A DNA stretch of 11,525 bases from DAIUCA01 sp964613675 (GTDB lineage: Bacteria > Pseudomonadota > Gammaproteobacteria > Competibacterales > Competibacteraceae): assembly GCA_964613675.1 (NCBI GenBank), contig CAZTIH010000082.1:1-11525 (forward strand), read 5' to 3'. A model generated the notes under the pieces. The model saw nothing but the letters and a program-made list of their open reading frames with translations. It had not been told where the DNA came from and did not search any database. The position numbers were made by a program, and so were the translations under genes. Shown one piece after another: positions 1-6,674 of this stretch (positions within the stretch are counted from its first letter, which is position 1; the number at the start of each line of letters is the position of its first letter).

Positions 1-709
1 AATCGCGTTCGTCAAAGCCGCTGATGACGGGCAATAGATGGGCAATATCGTCCGCACTTCGCGCCAACCACCCCCCCTGATCCAAACTCGATGCGTAAGC
101 AACCATGCCAAAACGCGATACGCGCCCATAGGTAGGTTTCAGGCCGGTGATGCCACAAAATGCTGCGGGCAACCGAATGGAGCCCCCGGTATCCGTACCT
201 GTGGCTGCCGCAACCAGGCCCAACGCCACCGCACAGGCCGATCCCCCGGAAGATCCCCCCGCCACGCGATCCGTCGCCCAAGGATTGCGCACCGGGCCAA
301 AGTGACTGTTCTCATTGGACGACCCCATCGCAAATTCGTCCATGTTGAGCTTGCCCAGGCTCACCAACCCCGCGTCCTGACAGCGACTCACGACGGTCGC
401 GTCGTAGGGCGAGATAAAATTCTCCAATATCTTTGATCCACAGGTGGTCAACAGCCCTTGGGTGCAAAATAAGTCTTTGTGGGCGATGGGCACGCCTTGT
501 AGGGGAATTGTGGGGCTGGCATCGCGTTGGGTGTCGGCACGTTGGGCCTGTTGAAGGGCTGTGTCATGGGCGAGGGTGATGAAGGCATTAAACTCGCGTT
601 GGGCTTCGATGCGGTCAAACAGCGATTGAACCAGCTCGACGCTCGTGATGTGCCGTTGCGCGAGGGCTTCTGATACGGCGCGGACCCCTTGAGAAAGCAA
701 ATCGGTCAT
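1..709 (-). CDS. gatA: GatA, Asp/Glu-tRNA amidotransferase subunit A (C-terminal part beyond window)
   Basis: Catalytic amidase subunit of GatCAB. It hydrolyses glutamine and supplies ammonia to convert Glu-tRNA(Gln) and/or Asp-tRNA(Asn) to the amidated forms in the cytoplasm. I translated the frame by hand from the ATG at 709-707; it stays open to the left edge, giving the first 236 of roughly 480 residues. Amidase-signature residues sit where expected: Lys78 in IAHKDLF, the cis-Ser in AGGSSGGSA (Ser153/154) and the nucleophile Ser177 in TDTGGSIRLPA. These are followed by the conserved GLKPTYGRVSRFGMVAYASS stretch. The start lies 2 bp after the gatC stop (TAACGATG), so the two are translationally coupled; a weak GGTGG precedes it. 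gatB is probably further left, outside the window. Identification is very secure; only the partial status limits it. Confidence 0.97.
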   Translation of the reverse strand, partial: MTDLLSQGVRAVSEALAQRHITSVELVQSLFDRIEAQREFNAFITLAHDTALQQAQRADTQRDASPTIPLQGVPIAHKDLFCTQGLLTTCGSKILENFISPYDATVVSRCQDAGLVSLGKLNMDEFAMGSSNENSHFGPVRNPWATDRVAGGSSGGSACAVALGLVAAATGTDTGGSIRLPAAFCGITGLKPTYGRVSRFGMVAYASSLDQGGWLARSADDIAHLLPVISGFDERD

Positions 710-711
710 CG

Positions 712-999
712 TTATTCGACCACCTTGGGCACGAGAAAGAGGTTGTGTTCCCACGCAGGGGCATTGTGTTGGAGGGCGTCGCGGCGGTCGGTTTCGGTGA
801 CGACATCGAGACGCAGTCGTTGAGGCAATGTAAGGGGATTGTGAAGGGGTTCGAGGTCGTTCATTTCAATGGCCGTGAGTTGCGCCACTAAATCGAGAAT
901 TTGATTGAGCTCGGGGGTGTACAACGCGACCTCCTCGGGGGAGAGTTTGAGGCGGGCGAGTTGTGCCATTTTGTAAACGGTCTCAGGGGAAATCGACAT
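712..999 (-). CDS. gatC: GatC, Asp/Glu-tRNA amidotransferase subunit C
   Basis: Small subunit of GatCAB that wraps around and stabilises GatA. It has 95 residues, the normal length for the family. The N-terminus MSISPETVYKMAQLARLKLS and the following EEVALYTPELNQILDLVAQL helix match the GatC pattern (V..LA.LARL.L.eeE...), and the C-terminal part carries the usual proline-rich linker and RRDAL segment. The ATG at 999 is preceded by AGTAGGT, a usable ribosome site about 8 bases upstream. It is first in a gatCA(B) unit and is transcribed away from mreB. The same divergent gatC/mreB arrangement is known in Pseudomonas aeruginosa. Its promoter must lie in 1000-1181, a region apparently invaded by a transposon tail. 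Confidence 0.96.
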   Translation of the reverse strand: MSISPETVYKMAQLARLKLSPEEVALYTPELNQILDLVAQLTAIEMNDLEPLHNPLTLPQRLRLDVVTETDRRDALQHNAPAWEHNLFLVPKVVE

Positions 1000-1018
1000 G
1001 GAAATTACCTACTCATAA

Positions 1019-1106
1019 GTTGGCTTTTGTACATTTAGCGAAGCCAGCGATTTTGTGACCGAAATGCGCGACAAGCTCCGTCCTTCAGGGCGGTGAGGAT
1101 GTCAAC
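1019..1106 (+). mobile_element. Relic of the 3' end of a TnpB/IS200-IS605-type element (TnpB C-terminal tail plus omega-RNA-like end)
   Basis: Seen: an open frame of 25 codons (1019-1093) ends in DKLRPSGR followed by TGA at 1094-1096, and it is closed upstream by TAA at 1016-1018. The last codons form a GC-rich stem-loop, CCGTCC (1078-1083), TTCA loop, GGGCGG (1088-1093), with one G-T pair. It is followed by GTGAGGATGTCAAC. A second hairpin, TGGCTT/AAGCCA, lies at 1021-1046. Known from memory: many TnpB proteins of IS605/IS1341 type end in KLRPSGR or KPRPSGR, and their right ends, which overlap the omega RNA, read as CCGTCCTTnAGGGCGG followed by GAGGATGTCA(A/C). Inference: the transposase and most of tnpB have been lost, leaving only the right end between gatC and mreB. 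No left end, zinc finger or catalytic region is present. Confidence 0.6.
1078..1093 (+). repeat. GC-rich stem-loop, 6-bp stem with TTCA tetraloop
   Basis: CCGTCC and GGGCGG pair over six positions (one G-T pair) around a TTCA loop. No T run follows, so it is not an ordinary Rho-independent terminator. It matches the terminal hairpin of TnpB-associated guide RNAs and lies about 90 bp upstream of the mreB start. Confidence 0.6.
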
Positions 1107-1181
1107 TTAGCACAGCCATTGCTGCCGATTCGATGCCCTTGTTACCCTCTGAGGACTTTTGGTTGTTTAAGAAATTAATTC

Positions 1182-2228
1182 ATGTTTAAGCGGCTTCGCG
1201 GTTTATTTTCGAGTGATTTAGCCATTGATTTGGGCACAGCGAACACGCTGATTTACATGCGGGGAGCGGGCATTGTGCTCAATGAACCGTCAGTTGTGGC
1301 GATTCACCACGATCCCCGAGGGGGCCCTCGGACCGTCGCCGCCGTGGGGGCGGATGCCAAACGCATGTTGGGTCGCACCCCCGAATCCCTCATCACGGTA
1401 CGGCCCTTACGCGATGGCGTTATTGCCGATTTCGCCGTGACCGAAAAAATGTTGCAAACCTTCATTCGCAAAGCCCACGGTCGTCGACGATTATTTAATC
1501 CCAGTCCTCGCATCGTGGTGTGCGTGCCCTGTGGTTCGACGCCGGTGGAACGACGCGCCATTCGTCAGTCGGTGAACGGGGCCGGTGCCCGTCAAACCTT
1601 TCTATTGCCCGAACCCATGGCAGCCGCAATTGGGGCGGGAATGCCCGTGAGTGAGGCTCGGGGGTCGATGGTGTTGGACATTGGGGGGGGCACCTCGGAA
1701 ATTGCGATTATTTCCCTAGACGGGTTGGTGTACTCGGAAGCGGTACGGGTGGGCGGGGATCGCTTGGACGAAGCCATTATCAATTACGTTCGCCGTCACC
1801 ACGGAATTCTCATCGGAGAACCCACCGCCGAACACATCAAAATTTCGGTGGGGGCCGCACATCCCGAAAGCGAAAATCGTGAAATTGAAGTGCGGGGCCG
1901 TAACCTGGCAGAAGGGGTGCCCAAAAGTTTTACCATCACCAGTGCCCAAGTCTTTGAAGCCATTCAAGAGCCGTTGGGCAACATCGTGTTTGCCGTCAAA
2001 AAAGCCCTCGAACAAACCCCGCCTGAACTCATTGCCGATGTCGCCGATCGCGGGATGGTCGTGACGGGGGGCGGCGCTTTGCTACGGGACATCGACCGTC
2101 TCCTCATGGAAGAAACCTCGATTAATGTGATTCCCGCCGAGGATCCGTTGACCTGCGTTGCACGTGGGGGGGGGAAAGTGCTTGATTTTATGGATCGGTT
2201 AGGGCCGCACCTCTTTGGCATCGAATAA
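1182..2228 (+). CDS. mreB: MreB, rod-shape-determining actin homologue
   Basis: Membrane-bound actin-like filament that positions the side-wall (Rod) peptidoglycan machinery. It has 348 residues, almost identical in length to the E. coli protein (347), and aligns by eye along its whole length. Visible motifs: the N-terminal amphipathic membrane anchor MFKRLRGLF; phosphate-1 loop IDLGTANT (residues 15-22); phosphate-2 loop LDIGGGTSEIAI (165-176); conserved GGDRLDEAIINYVRR and REIEVRGRNLAEGVP segments; adenosine motif TGGGALLRD (295-303); and the C-terminal AEDPLTCVARGGGK. The ATG at 1182 is fixed by an in-frame TAA at 1176-1178. The ribosome site is poor (only AAGAAA nearby). It is first in the mreBCD-mrdA operon and overlaps mreC by 14 bp. 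The gene contains G runs of 8 (1683-1690) and 9 (2166-2174) bases within conserved glycine codons. Confidence 0.98.
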   Translation: MFKRLRGLFSSDLAIDLGTANTLIYMRGAGIVLNEPSVVAIHHDPRGGPRTVAAVGADAKRMLGRTPESLITVRPLRDGVIADFAVTEKMLQTFIRKAHGRRRLFNPSPRIVVCVPCGSTPVERRAIRQSVNGAGARQTFLLPEPMAAAIGAGMPVSEARGSMVLDIGGGTSEIAIISLDGLVYSEAVRVGGDRLDEAIINYVRRHHGILIGEPTAEHIKISVGAAHPESENREIEVRGRNLAEGVPKSFTITSAQVFEAIQEPLGNIVFAVKKALEQTPPELIADVADRGMVVTGGGALLRDIDRLLMEETSINVIPAEDPLTCVARGGGKVLDFMDRLGPHLFGIE

Positions 2229-3207
2229 CCTGCAACCCGCGTCCTTTCGCCTGATGCCGCAGCAGCCTTCGGCGGAGCTAAATGATGATCTCGTTTATCA
2301 CCGTCACGCCCGAACGCCGCCTAGTCGCGGGTTTTTCCTAGAAAATTCGACAGAAACCCCTTCGAGTAGCGCGTGGTTACCCCACCTTAAAATGTTGCTG
2401 ATTGTGGGCCTTTCGGTGACGACGATGGGGCTGGATCACCAACATGCGATGGGATTAAACGAGGTTCGTCAACTGCTGGTGGGCGCAATGACGCCGATCC
2501 AACAGCTCGCCCAGTTGCCCCTGCAAACAGTCCACTTTTGGGAACAAGCGTTGAGTGAACAAACCGCGTTGCGCGAGGAAAATCAAGCCCTTCAACGCCA
2601 ACTTCTGTTGCAGCAAACCCAGTTGCACCGACTCTCCGAGCTAGAGGCGGAGAATCGTCGATTGCGACGGCTTCTGGGGTCAACGGTGGACAGTCCTTCC
2701 CATACCGGACTGATTGCGCGGATTGTGCGGGTCGAACAGAACCCCCATCGTCCACGGCTCCTGCTGGACAAGGGCGAACGACATGGCGTGGTGGTGGGCC
2801 AACCCCTCGTTGATGCCGACGGTCTCGTCGGACAAATTGAAGCCGTGTACCCCTTCACCTCGCGGGCGATTTTGATTAGCGATATTCATCATTCCATGCA
2901 GCTTCAAGTGGTGCGCAACGGTTTACGTACCCTCGCGACGGGCACCGGTCGCCGTGGCGTACTGGCCCTCGATCATGTGCTGTACGACCAAGATATTCGC
3001 CCTGGGGATTTGTTGGTGACCTCGGGGTTGGATGATCTTTATCCCGGGGGGTATTCGGTCGCACGGGTTGTTGAGGTGGAAGCGGATCCCGGACAGTCCT
3101 TTGCACGCATCACGGCGGCCCCGTTGAGTGCGTTGAATCAGTTGCGAGAGGTTTTATTGTTGCGGCCTCTCACTAAGCCCGCCGACCCCGCTGCCCTTGA
3201 ACACTAA
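2215..3207 (+). CDS. mreC: MreC, rod-shape-determining protein
   Basis: Periplasmic, membrane-anchored scaffold that links MreB and MreD to PBP2/RodA and activates PBP2. It has 330 residues if read from TTG at 2215. Layout: a cytoplasmic N-terminal extension of about 55 residues, longer than the near-absent one of E. coli MreC; one transmembrane segment around 58-73 (LKMLLIVGLSVTTMGL); a long coiled coil about 109-156 rich in Leu/Gln/Glu; and then the two beta domains with DKGERHGVVVGQPLVDADGLVGQ (186-208), LVTSGLDDLYPGGYSVARV (267-285) and the final QLREVLLL. Start choice is uncertain: TTG 2215 overlaps mreB by 14 bp and has TTAGGG upstream, while the in-frame ATG at 2254 has no clear ribosome site. 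It overlaps mreD by 11 bp. The protein lacks the Pro/Ala-rich C-terminal tail of E. coli MreC. Confidence 0.95.
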   Translation: MASNNLQPASFRLMPQQPSAELNDDLVYHRHARTPPSRGFFLENSTETPSSSAWLPHLKMLLIVGLSVTTMGLDHQHAMGLNEVRQLLVGAMTPIQQLAQLPLQTVHFWEQALSEQTALREENQALQRQLLLQQTQLHRLSELEAENRRLRRLLGSTVDSPSHTGLIARIVRVEQNPHRPRLLLDKGERHGVVVGQPLVDADGLVGQIEAVYPFTSRAILISDIHHSMQLQVVRNGLRTLATGTGRRGVLALDHVLYDQDIRPGDLLVTSGLDDLYPGGYSVARVVEVEADPGQSFARITAAPLSALNQLREVLLLRPLTKPADPAALEH

Positions 3208-3700
3208 TGGTCGTCCCCTCATTTGGGGGAGCTTTTTATTGGCACTCGTCGGTAACTTGGTGATTTTACCGAGCTGGGCGGACTTTTTTCGGCCCAACTG
3301 GTTGGCGCTCGTGTTGTTGTATTGGTGCATTTACTTTCCGGAGCGCGTCGGTTCGATTAACGGCTGGAGTTGGGGAACACTCAGCGACGCCGCCAAGGGC
3401 ACGTTATTAGGTCAACAGGGCCTATCACTGGCGTTATTGGCCTATCTGGCGGGGACTTATCATCAGTTAATGCGCAACCTTCCGCTTTGGCGTCAAATTG
3501 GAGGAGTTCTGCCGTTACTCTTGATCGACCAATTCATCATGACCGCGATTGATGCCCTCATTGGCTACCCCCCCCTCAATTACGCCCGTTTAGGGAGTGT
3601 TTTAGGGGGACTGGTCTTTTGGCCTTGGATCGTTTTGCTCTTGCGCGAACTGTGCCGAGGATGGCGGTTAATCGAATTACAAACGGAGGAAGAACCTTAA
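3197..3700 (+). CDS. mreD: MreD, rod-shape-determining membrane protein
   Basis: Polytopic inner-membrane partner of MreC in the elongasome. It has 167 residues, normal for the family, with about five hydrophobic segments: 11-26, 34-47, 76-88, 102-118 and 133-150. The WPIIW-like opening (RPLIWGSFLLAL), the FRPNWLALVLLYWCIYFPERVG segment and the GxxxDxxxGTLLGQQGL core (here WGTLSDAAKGTLLGQQGLSL) are typical of gammaproteobacterial MreD. The start is taken as TTG at 3197, overlapping the last 11 bp of mreC. The nearby ATG at 3207 is in another frame and no better in-frame start precedes the first membrane segment. No ribosome site is evident, so re-initiation after mreC is likely. The stop overlaps the mrdA start by one base (TAATG). 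Confidence 0.93.
   Translation: MNTNGRPLIWGSFLLALVGNLVILPSWADFFRPNWLALVLLYWCIYFPERVGSINGWSWGTLSDAAKGTLLGQQGLSLALLAYLAGTYHQLMRNLPLWRQIGGVLPLLLIDQFIMTAIDALIGYPPLNYARLGSVLGGLVFWPWIVLLLRELCRGWRLIELQTEEEP
3685..3690 (+). promoter_or_regulatory. Strong ribosome binding site that fixes the mrdA start
   Basis: GGAGGA lies 9 bases before the ATG at 3700. It supports this ATG over the more upstream in-frame ATG at 3619, which sits deep inside mreD and would add 27 residues with no PBP2 counterpart. Confidence 0.85.
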
Positions 3701-5622
3701 TGCGTTTCTCATCCCCTCAAGACCCCATCGGTTGGAGCAGCACTGAAGCCCATTCCTCAAGAGAGTCCCGCGATTTTTGGCGATTGCTGGGGCGTACTAT
3801 CGTGGCGCTGTGTCTGAGTTTTGGGCTGCTGGGCACGCTGATTAACCGTTTATATCAACTGCAAGTCGTCGAATATGAGCAGTACCACACCCAATCCGAT
3901 GCGAATCGGTTGCGCTTACTTCCCTTACCCCCCACGCGCGGTCGGATTTTTGATCGCAACGGGGTGTTATTAGCCGACAACTTGCCATCGTATCGGGTGG
4001 AAATTACCCGTTCTCAGGTCGCAAGCCTCGATCACACCCTCGAAACCCTAGGCCCGTTGATCGACCTCACCGAAGAAGAAGCCCAGCGTTATCGTCGCCA
4101 GCTCCCCCGCACCAATCGCCATCGCCCGGTCGTGTTGAAGGGCAATTTGTCGGATGAAGCGGTAGCTCGACTGGCGGTACAGCTCCATCGGTTGCCCGGG
4201 GTGGCTATTCAAACCGATCTCAACCGTCATTATCCTTTGGGAACGGTCGCGGCCCATGTCATTGGCTATGTCGGTCGCATTGATTCTCGTGATTTAGAAC
4301 GGATTGATCGCACGCAGTACGACGGGACAACCCATATCGGTAAAGAGGGCGCCGAACGGTTTTACGAAGCGGCACTTCATGGCCATGTGGGGCATCGACT
4401 CGTCGAAATGGATGCGGCGGGACGAATTTTGCGGGAAATCGACAAGCGACCCTCTATTTCGGGCCGTAATTTGTATCTCAGCCTCGACATCGAGTTGCAG
4501 CGGTTCGCCGAGAACGCTTTGGGGGAAAATAACGGCGCGGTGGTCGTCATCGACTCGACCAATGGCGAAGTCTTAGCAATGGCGAGTCGTCCCTCTTTTG
4601 ATCCGAATCTCTTTGTCAATGGCATTTCACACGCCGATTACCGTCAATTGAGCGATGACAAGAGCCGTCCCCTGTTTCACCGAGCGTTGCGCGGCATGTA
4701 CCCCCCGGGATCCACGATTAAGCCATTTGTGGCGTTGGCAGCGTTGGAGGGCGGCTTTATTACCCCCACTAAACAGCTTTACTGTCCGGGCTACTTTTCG
4801 TTGCCCAATTCGAGCCATCGGTTTCGCGACTGGAAACGCAGTGGTCACGGCATGACGAATGTGTACAAAGCCATTTATGCCTCAGTCGATGTGTATTTTT
4901 ATCGGCTCTCGGTGGAGATGGGGATTCAGCGGATGCACGATTATTTGGCCCTCTTCGACATTGGTCGTCCCACGGGAATTGATTTGCCGTTTGAACGGAC
5001 GGGGGTCAATCCCTCGCCGGCGTGGAAACGTCAAAGTTATGGGAAGTCGTGGTTGCCCGGCGAAACGGTCATTGCGAGCATTGGCCAGGGATACATGTTG
5101 ACGACCCCGCTGCAACTCGCCCATGCCACAGCCACATTGGCGAATCGGGGTCGAGGGTTTGTGCCCCGAATCCTTCACGCCATGGAAGATCAAGGCGACG
5201 CCCCCTTTGAACGGGTAGAACCGCGCGAATTACCGCCCGTGCCGATCAATAACCCTCGCAATTGGGACGCGGTATTTGACGGGATGGTGCAGGTCGTTCA
5301 TGGGGGCGGGGGGACGGCTAAACGCATTGCTTCGGGAATGCGCTATCGCATGGCCAGTAAAACCGGGACGGCGCAGGTGTTTTCCTTACGCGGTGGGAGT
5401 TACAACGCCCGCAATTTGCCCAAACATCTCCACGATCACGCCCTATTCATGGCCTTTGCCCCGGCGACTGACCCCGAGATTGCGATTTCGGTGATTGCGG
5501 AACATGGCGGTGGGGGAAGTTCTACGGCGGCCCCGATAGCCCGTCAGGTCATGGATGCGTGGTTGTTGCGGGAAAGACAACCCAACGTGCGTCCTTTGAC
5601 GGCGGCGCGAGGGGGGGGATAA
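3700..5622 (+). CDS. mrdA: PBP2, elongation-specific peptidoglycan D,D-transpeptidase
   Basis: Class B penicillin-binding protein that cross-links side-wall peptidoglycan with the RodA glycosyltransferase. It has 640 residues (E. coli 633). Layout: a short cytoplasmic tail; a transmembrane anchor about 32-48; the pedestal domain beginning PTRGRIFDRNGVLLADN (78-94); and the C-terminal transpeptidase domain. Catalytic motifs are all present: SxxK as STIK with nucleophile Ser338 and Lys341; SxN in the PBP2-type form SVD (395-397); and KTGT (554-557). It is coupled to mreD through TAATG. In many bacteria mrdB (rodA) follows directly; here the operon stops and a convergent glycosyltransferase gene begins. 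A run of eight G (5611-5618) just before the stop could blur the exact C-terminus if miscounted, but the family match ends before it. Confidence 0.97.
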   Translation: MRFSSPQDPIGWSSTEAHSSRESRDFWRLLGRTIVALCLSFGLLGTLINRLYQLQVVEYEQYHTQSDANRLRLLPLPPTRGRIFDRNGVLLADNLPSYRVEITRSQVASLDHTLETLGPLIDLTEEEAQRYRRQLPRTNRHRPVVLKGNLSDEAVARLAVQLHRLPGVAIQTDLNRHYPLGTVAAHVIGYVGRIDSRDLERIDRTQYDGTTHIGKEGAERFYEAALHGHVGHRLVEMDAAGRILREIDKRPSISGRNLYLSLDIELQRFAENALGENNGAVVVIDSTNGEVLAMASRPSFDPNLFVNGISHADYRQLSDDKSRPLFHRALRGMYPPGSTIKPFVALAALEGGFITPTKQLYCPGYFSLPNSSHRFRDWKRSGHGMTNVYKAIYASVDVYFYRLSVEMGIQRMHDYLALFDIGRPTGIDLPFERTGVNPSPAWKRQSYGKSWLPGETVIASIGQGYMLTTPLQLAHATATLANRGRGFVPRILHAMEDQGDAPFERVEPRELPPVPINNPRNWDAVFDGMVQVVHGGGGTAKRIASGMRYRMASKTGTAQVFSLRGGSYNARNLPKHLHDHALFMAFAPATDPEIAISVIAEHGGGGSSTAAPIARQVMDAWLLRERQPNVRPLTAARGGG

Positions 5623-5623
5623 A

Positions 5624-5663
5624 GGCCCAACCGCTACGCTCGCGATCCGCAGCGGAATAGGCC
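5624..5663 (+). repeat. Intergenic palindrome between convergent mrdA and glycosyltransferase genes
   Basis: Nested inverted repeats: outer GGCC (5624-5627 and 5660-5663) and inner CCGCT (5631-5635) with AGCGG (5651-5655), around a loop that itself contains GCG-ATC-CGC. It fills most of the 56-bp gap between two stop codons, so it may help end transcription from both sides. There is no T run on either strand, so it is not a classical intrinsic terminator. It resembles the short GC-rich dispersed palindromes found many times in some genomes, but only one copy is visible here. Confidence 0.4.
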
Positions 5664-5678
5664 AGTCTTACTACTTGG

Positions 5679-6674
5679 CTACCCGACCTTGGCCAGTTGG
5701 GCATAGAGCTGTTCCAGCGGGGGGGTACGGTCGAGCACCTCAAACGCATCGTGGCGCACATGATTTTGGGCCATTTCGTGTTTCACGGTTGCTTCGTCGA
5801 TCACCCCGGTTTCCAAGCATTCCTTGAGTAGCCCAAAAAAGAACTGTTCCTGTCGTACATCGGGATGGGATTTGTAGCGTCCCAACAGCGCGTAATCGCC
5901 TAACCAACGTCGCCGAGCCTGCATTAACCAACCAATGGGTGGAAATAAGCGAAATTTTTCTGCGGGCCGAAAATCTACGGGTAATCCTGCTTTCCACGGT
6001 TGCGTTTTGCGCTTGGTGTTGTGGATGAGTCGGGTGTTGGGGGTGAGCTTGTCGAAGTCGTTCCACTCGTATTCAAACTGCCCGATTGAGGTCTGATCCT
6101 CGTACTTCAAGCAAATCCATTCCCGATAATCGCGTTTCATTTCAAAGAGTTCGCGGAACTGCGTTTCGACCTGCCAGTGGGTCAACTTTGCGCAGTCCAG
6201 CAGCATCACACTCGTTGCAAAACACCCCTCGATCTTCTTCAACCCCGAACGAGGACGGCAAATCAACGCTTTCCCCTGCATCTCGCGGGTGAGCAGTTCG
6301 TACACATCCCCTACGGCAAACACATCCGGATCGACCACCACGGCGCGACCTTCGTAGCCCATAAGTTCGGGGGGCATGAAGCGTAGGGGCGTAAAAGACT
6401 GCAAATCGTCATTGAGCCAAGTCCAATTTACGCCGTCGCGCAGATAGTTTTTGCCCTCAAATTCGCGGAAAAACGGGTAATCGCTGTGTTTAATGATCTC
6501 TACGCTGAACCGGTCGGCGTGCTTTGAGTTGCGGGTCATCGAATACTGCGCGATGAGTGCTCCCAACCATTGTTTGTGATTAGTGTGGACAAAGACTTTG
6601 TAAGGTGTAGTCACGGCGTGCGCACCGAAAGCAGGGTGAAAAAGGTGAGGTAACTCGTGGATGGGGCATGGCAT
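5679..6674 (-). CDS. GT8-like (GT-A fold) glycosyltransferase, substrate unknown
   Basis: Up to 331 residues, no signal peptide or membrane segment, so probably cytoplasmic. By eye it has the order of features expected for a retaining GT-A enzyme of family-8 type: an N-terminal beta strand KVFVHTN (26-32); RFMPPELMGYEGRAVVVDPDVF (98-119), whose DPD resembles the DxD metal/nucleotide-sugar motif; CFATSVMLLDCAKLTHW (151-167), comparable to the FNSGVMLI motif; EDQTSIG (192-198); and LIHNTKRKTQPWKAG (216-230), like the late H..G..KPW metal-binding motif. Family assignment is inference from these motifs; donor and acceptor sugars cannot be read. The ATG at 6674 overlaps the sulfotransferase stop (TAATG), so the two are coupled. 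A GTG at 6614 (residue 21) is an alternative start. It ends convergent with mrdA. Confidence 0.62.
   Translation of the reverse strand: MPCPIHELPHLFHPAFGAHAVTTPYKVFVHTNHKQWLGALIAQYSMTRNSKHADRFSVEIIKHSDYPFFREFEGKNYLRDGVNWTWLNDDLQSFTPLRFMPPELMGYEGRAVVVDPDVFAVGDVYELLTREMQGKALICRPRSGLKKIEGCFATSVMLLDCAKLTHWQVETQFRELFEMKRDYREWICLKYEDQTSIGQFEYEWNDFDKLTPNTRLIHNTKRKTQPWKAGLPVDFRPAEKFRLFPPIGWLMQARRRWLGDYALLGRYKSHPDVRQEQFFFGLLKECLETGVIDEATVKHEMAQNHVRHDAFEVLDRTPPLEQLYAQLAKVG

Noticed and set aside
38..436. 132-codon open frame on the plus strand at the left edge
   Set aside because: It lies opposite gatA, whose translation contains all amidase-signature residues. The plus-strand frame has no recognisable domain and is a shadow.
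1080..1105. Minus-strand promoter using the perfect TTGACA at 1105-1100
   Set aside because: At 16-18 bp spacing the sequence is GC-rich (GGACGG/GACGGA) with no -10 likeness. The hexamer is simply the complement of the GTCAA transposon-end motif.
3619..3699. Upstream ATG extending mrdA by 27 residues
   Set aside because: It would overlap mreD by 82 bp. The ATG at 3700 has GGAGGA at ideal spacing and gives a normal PBP2 N-terminus.
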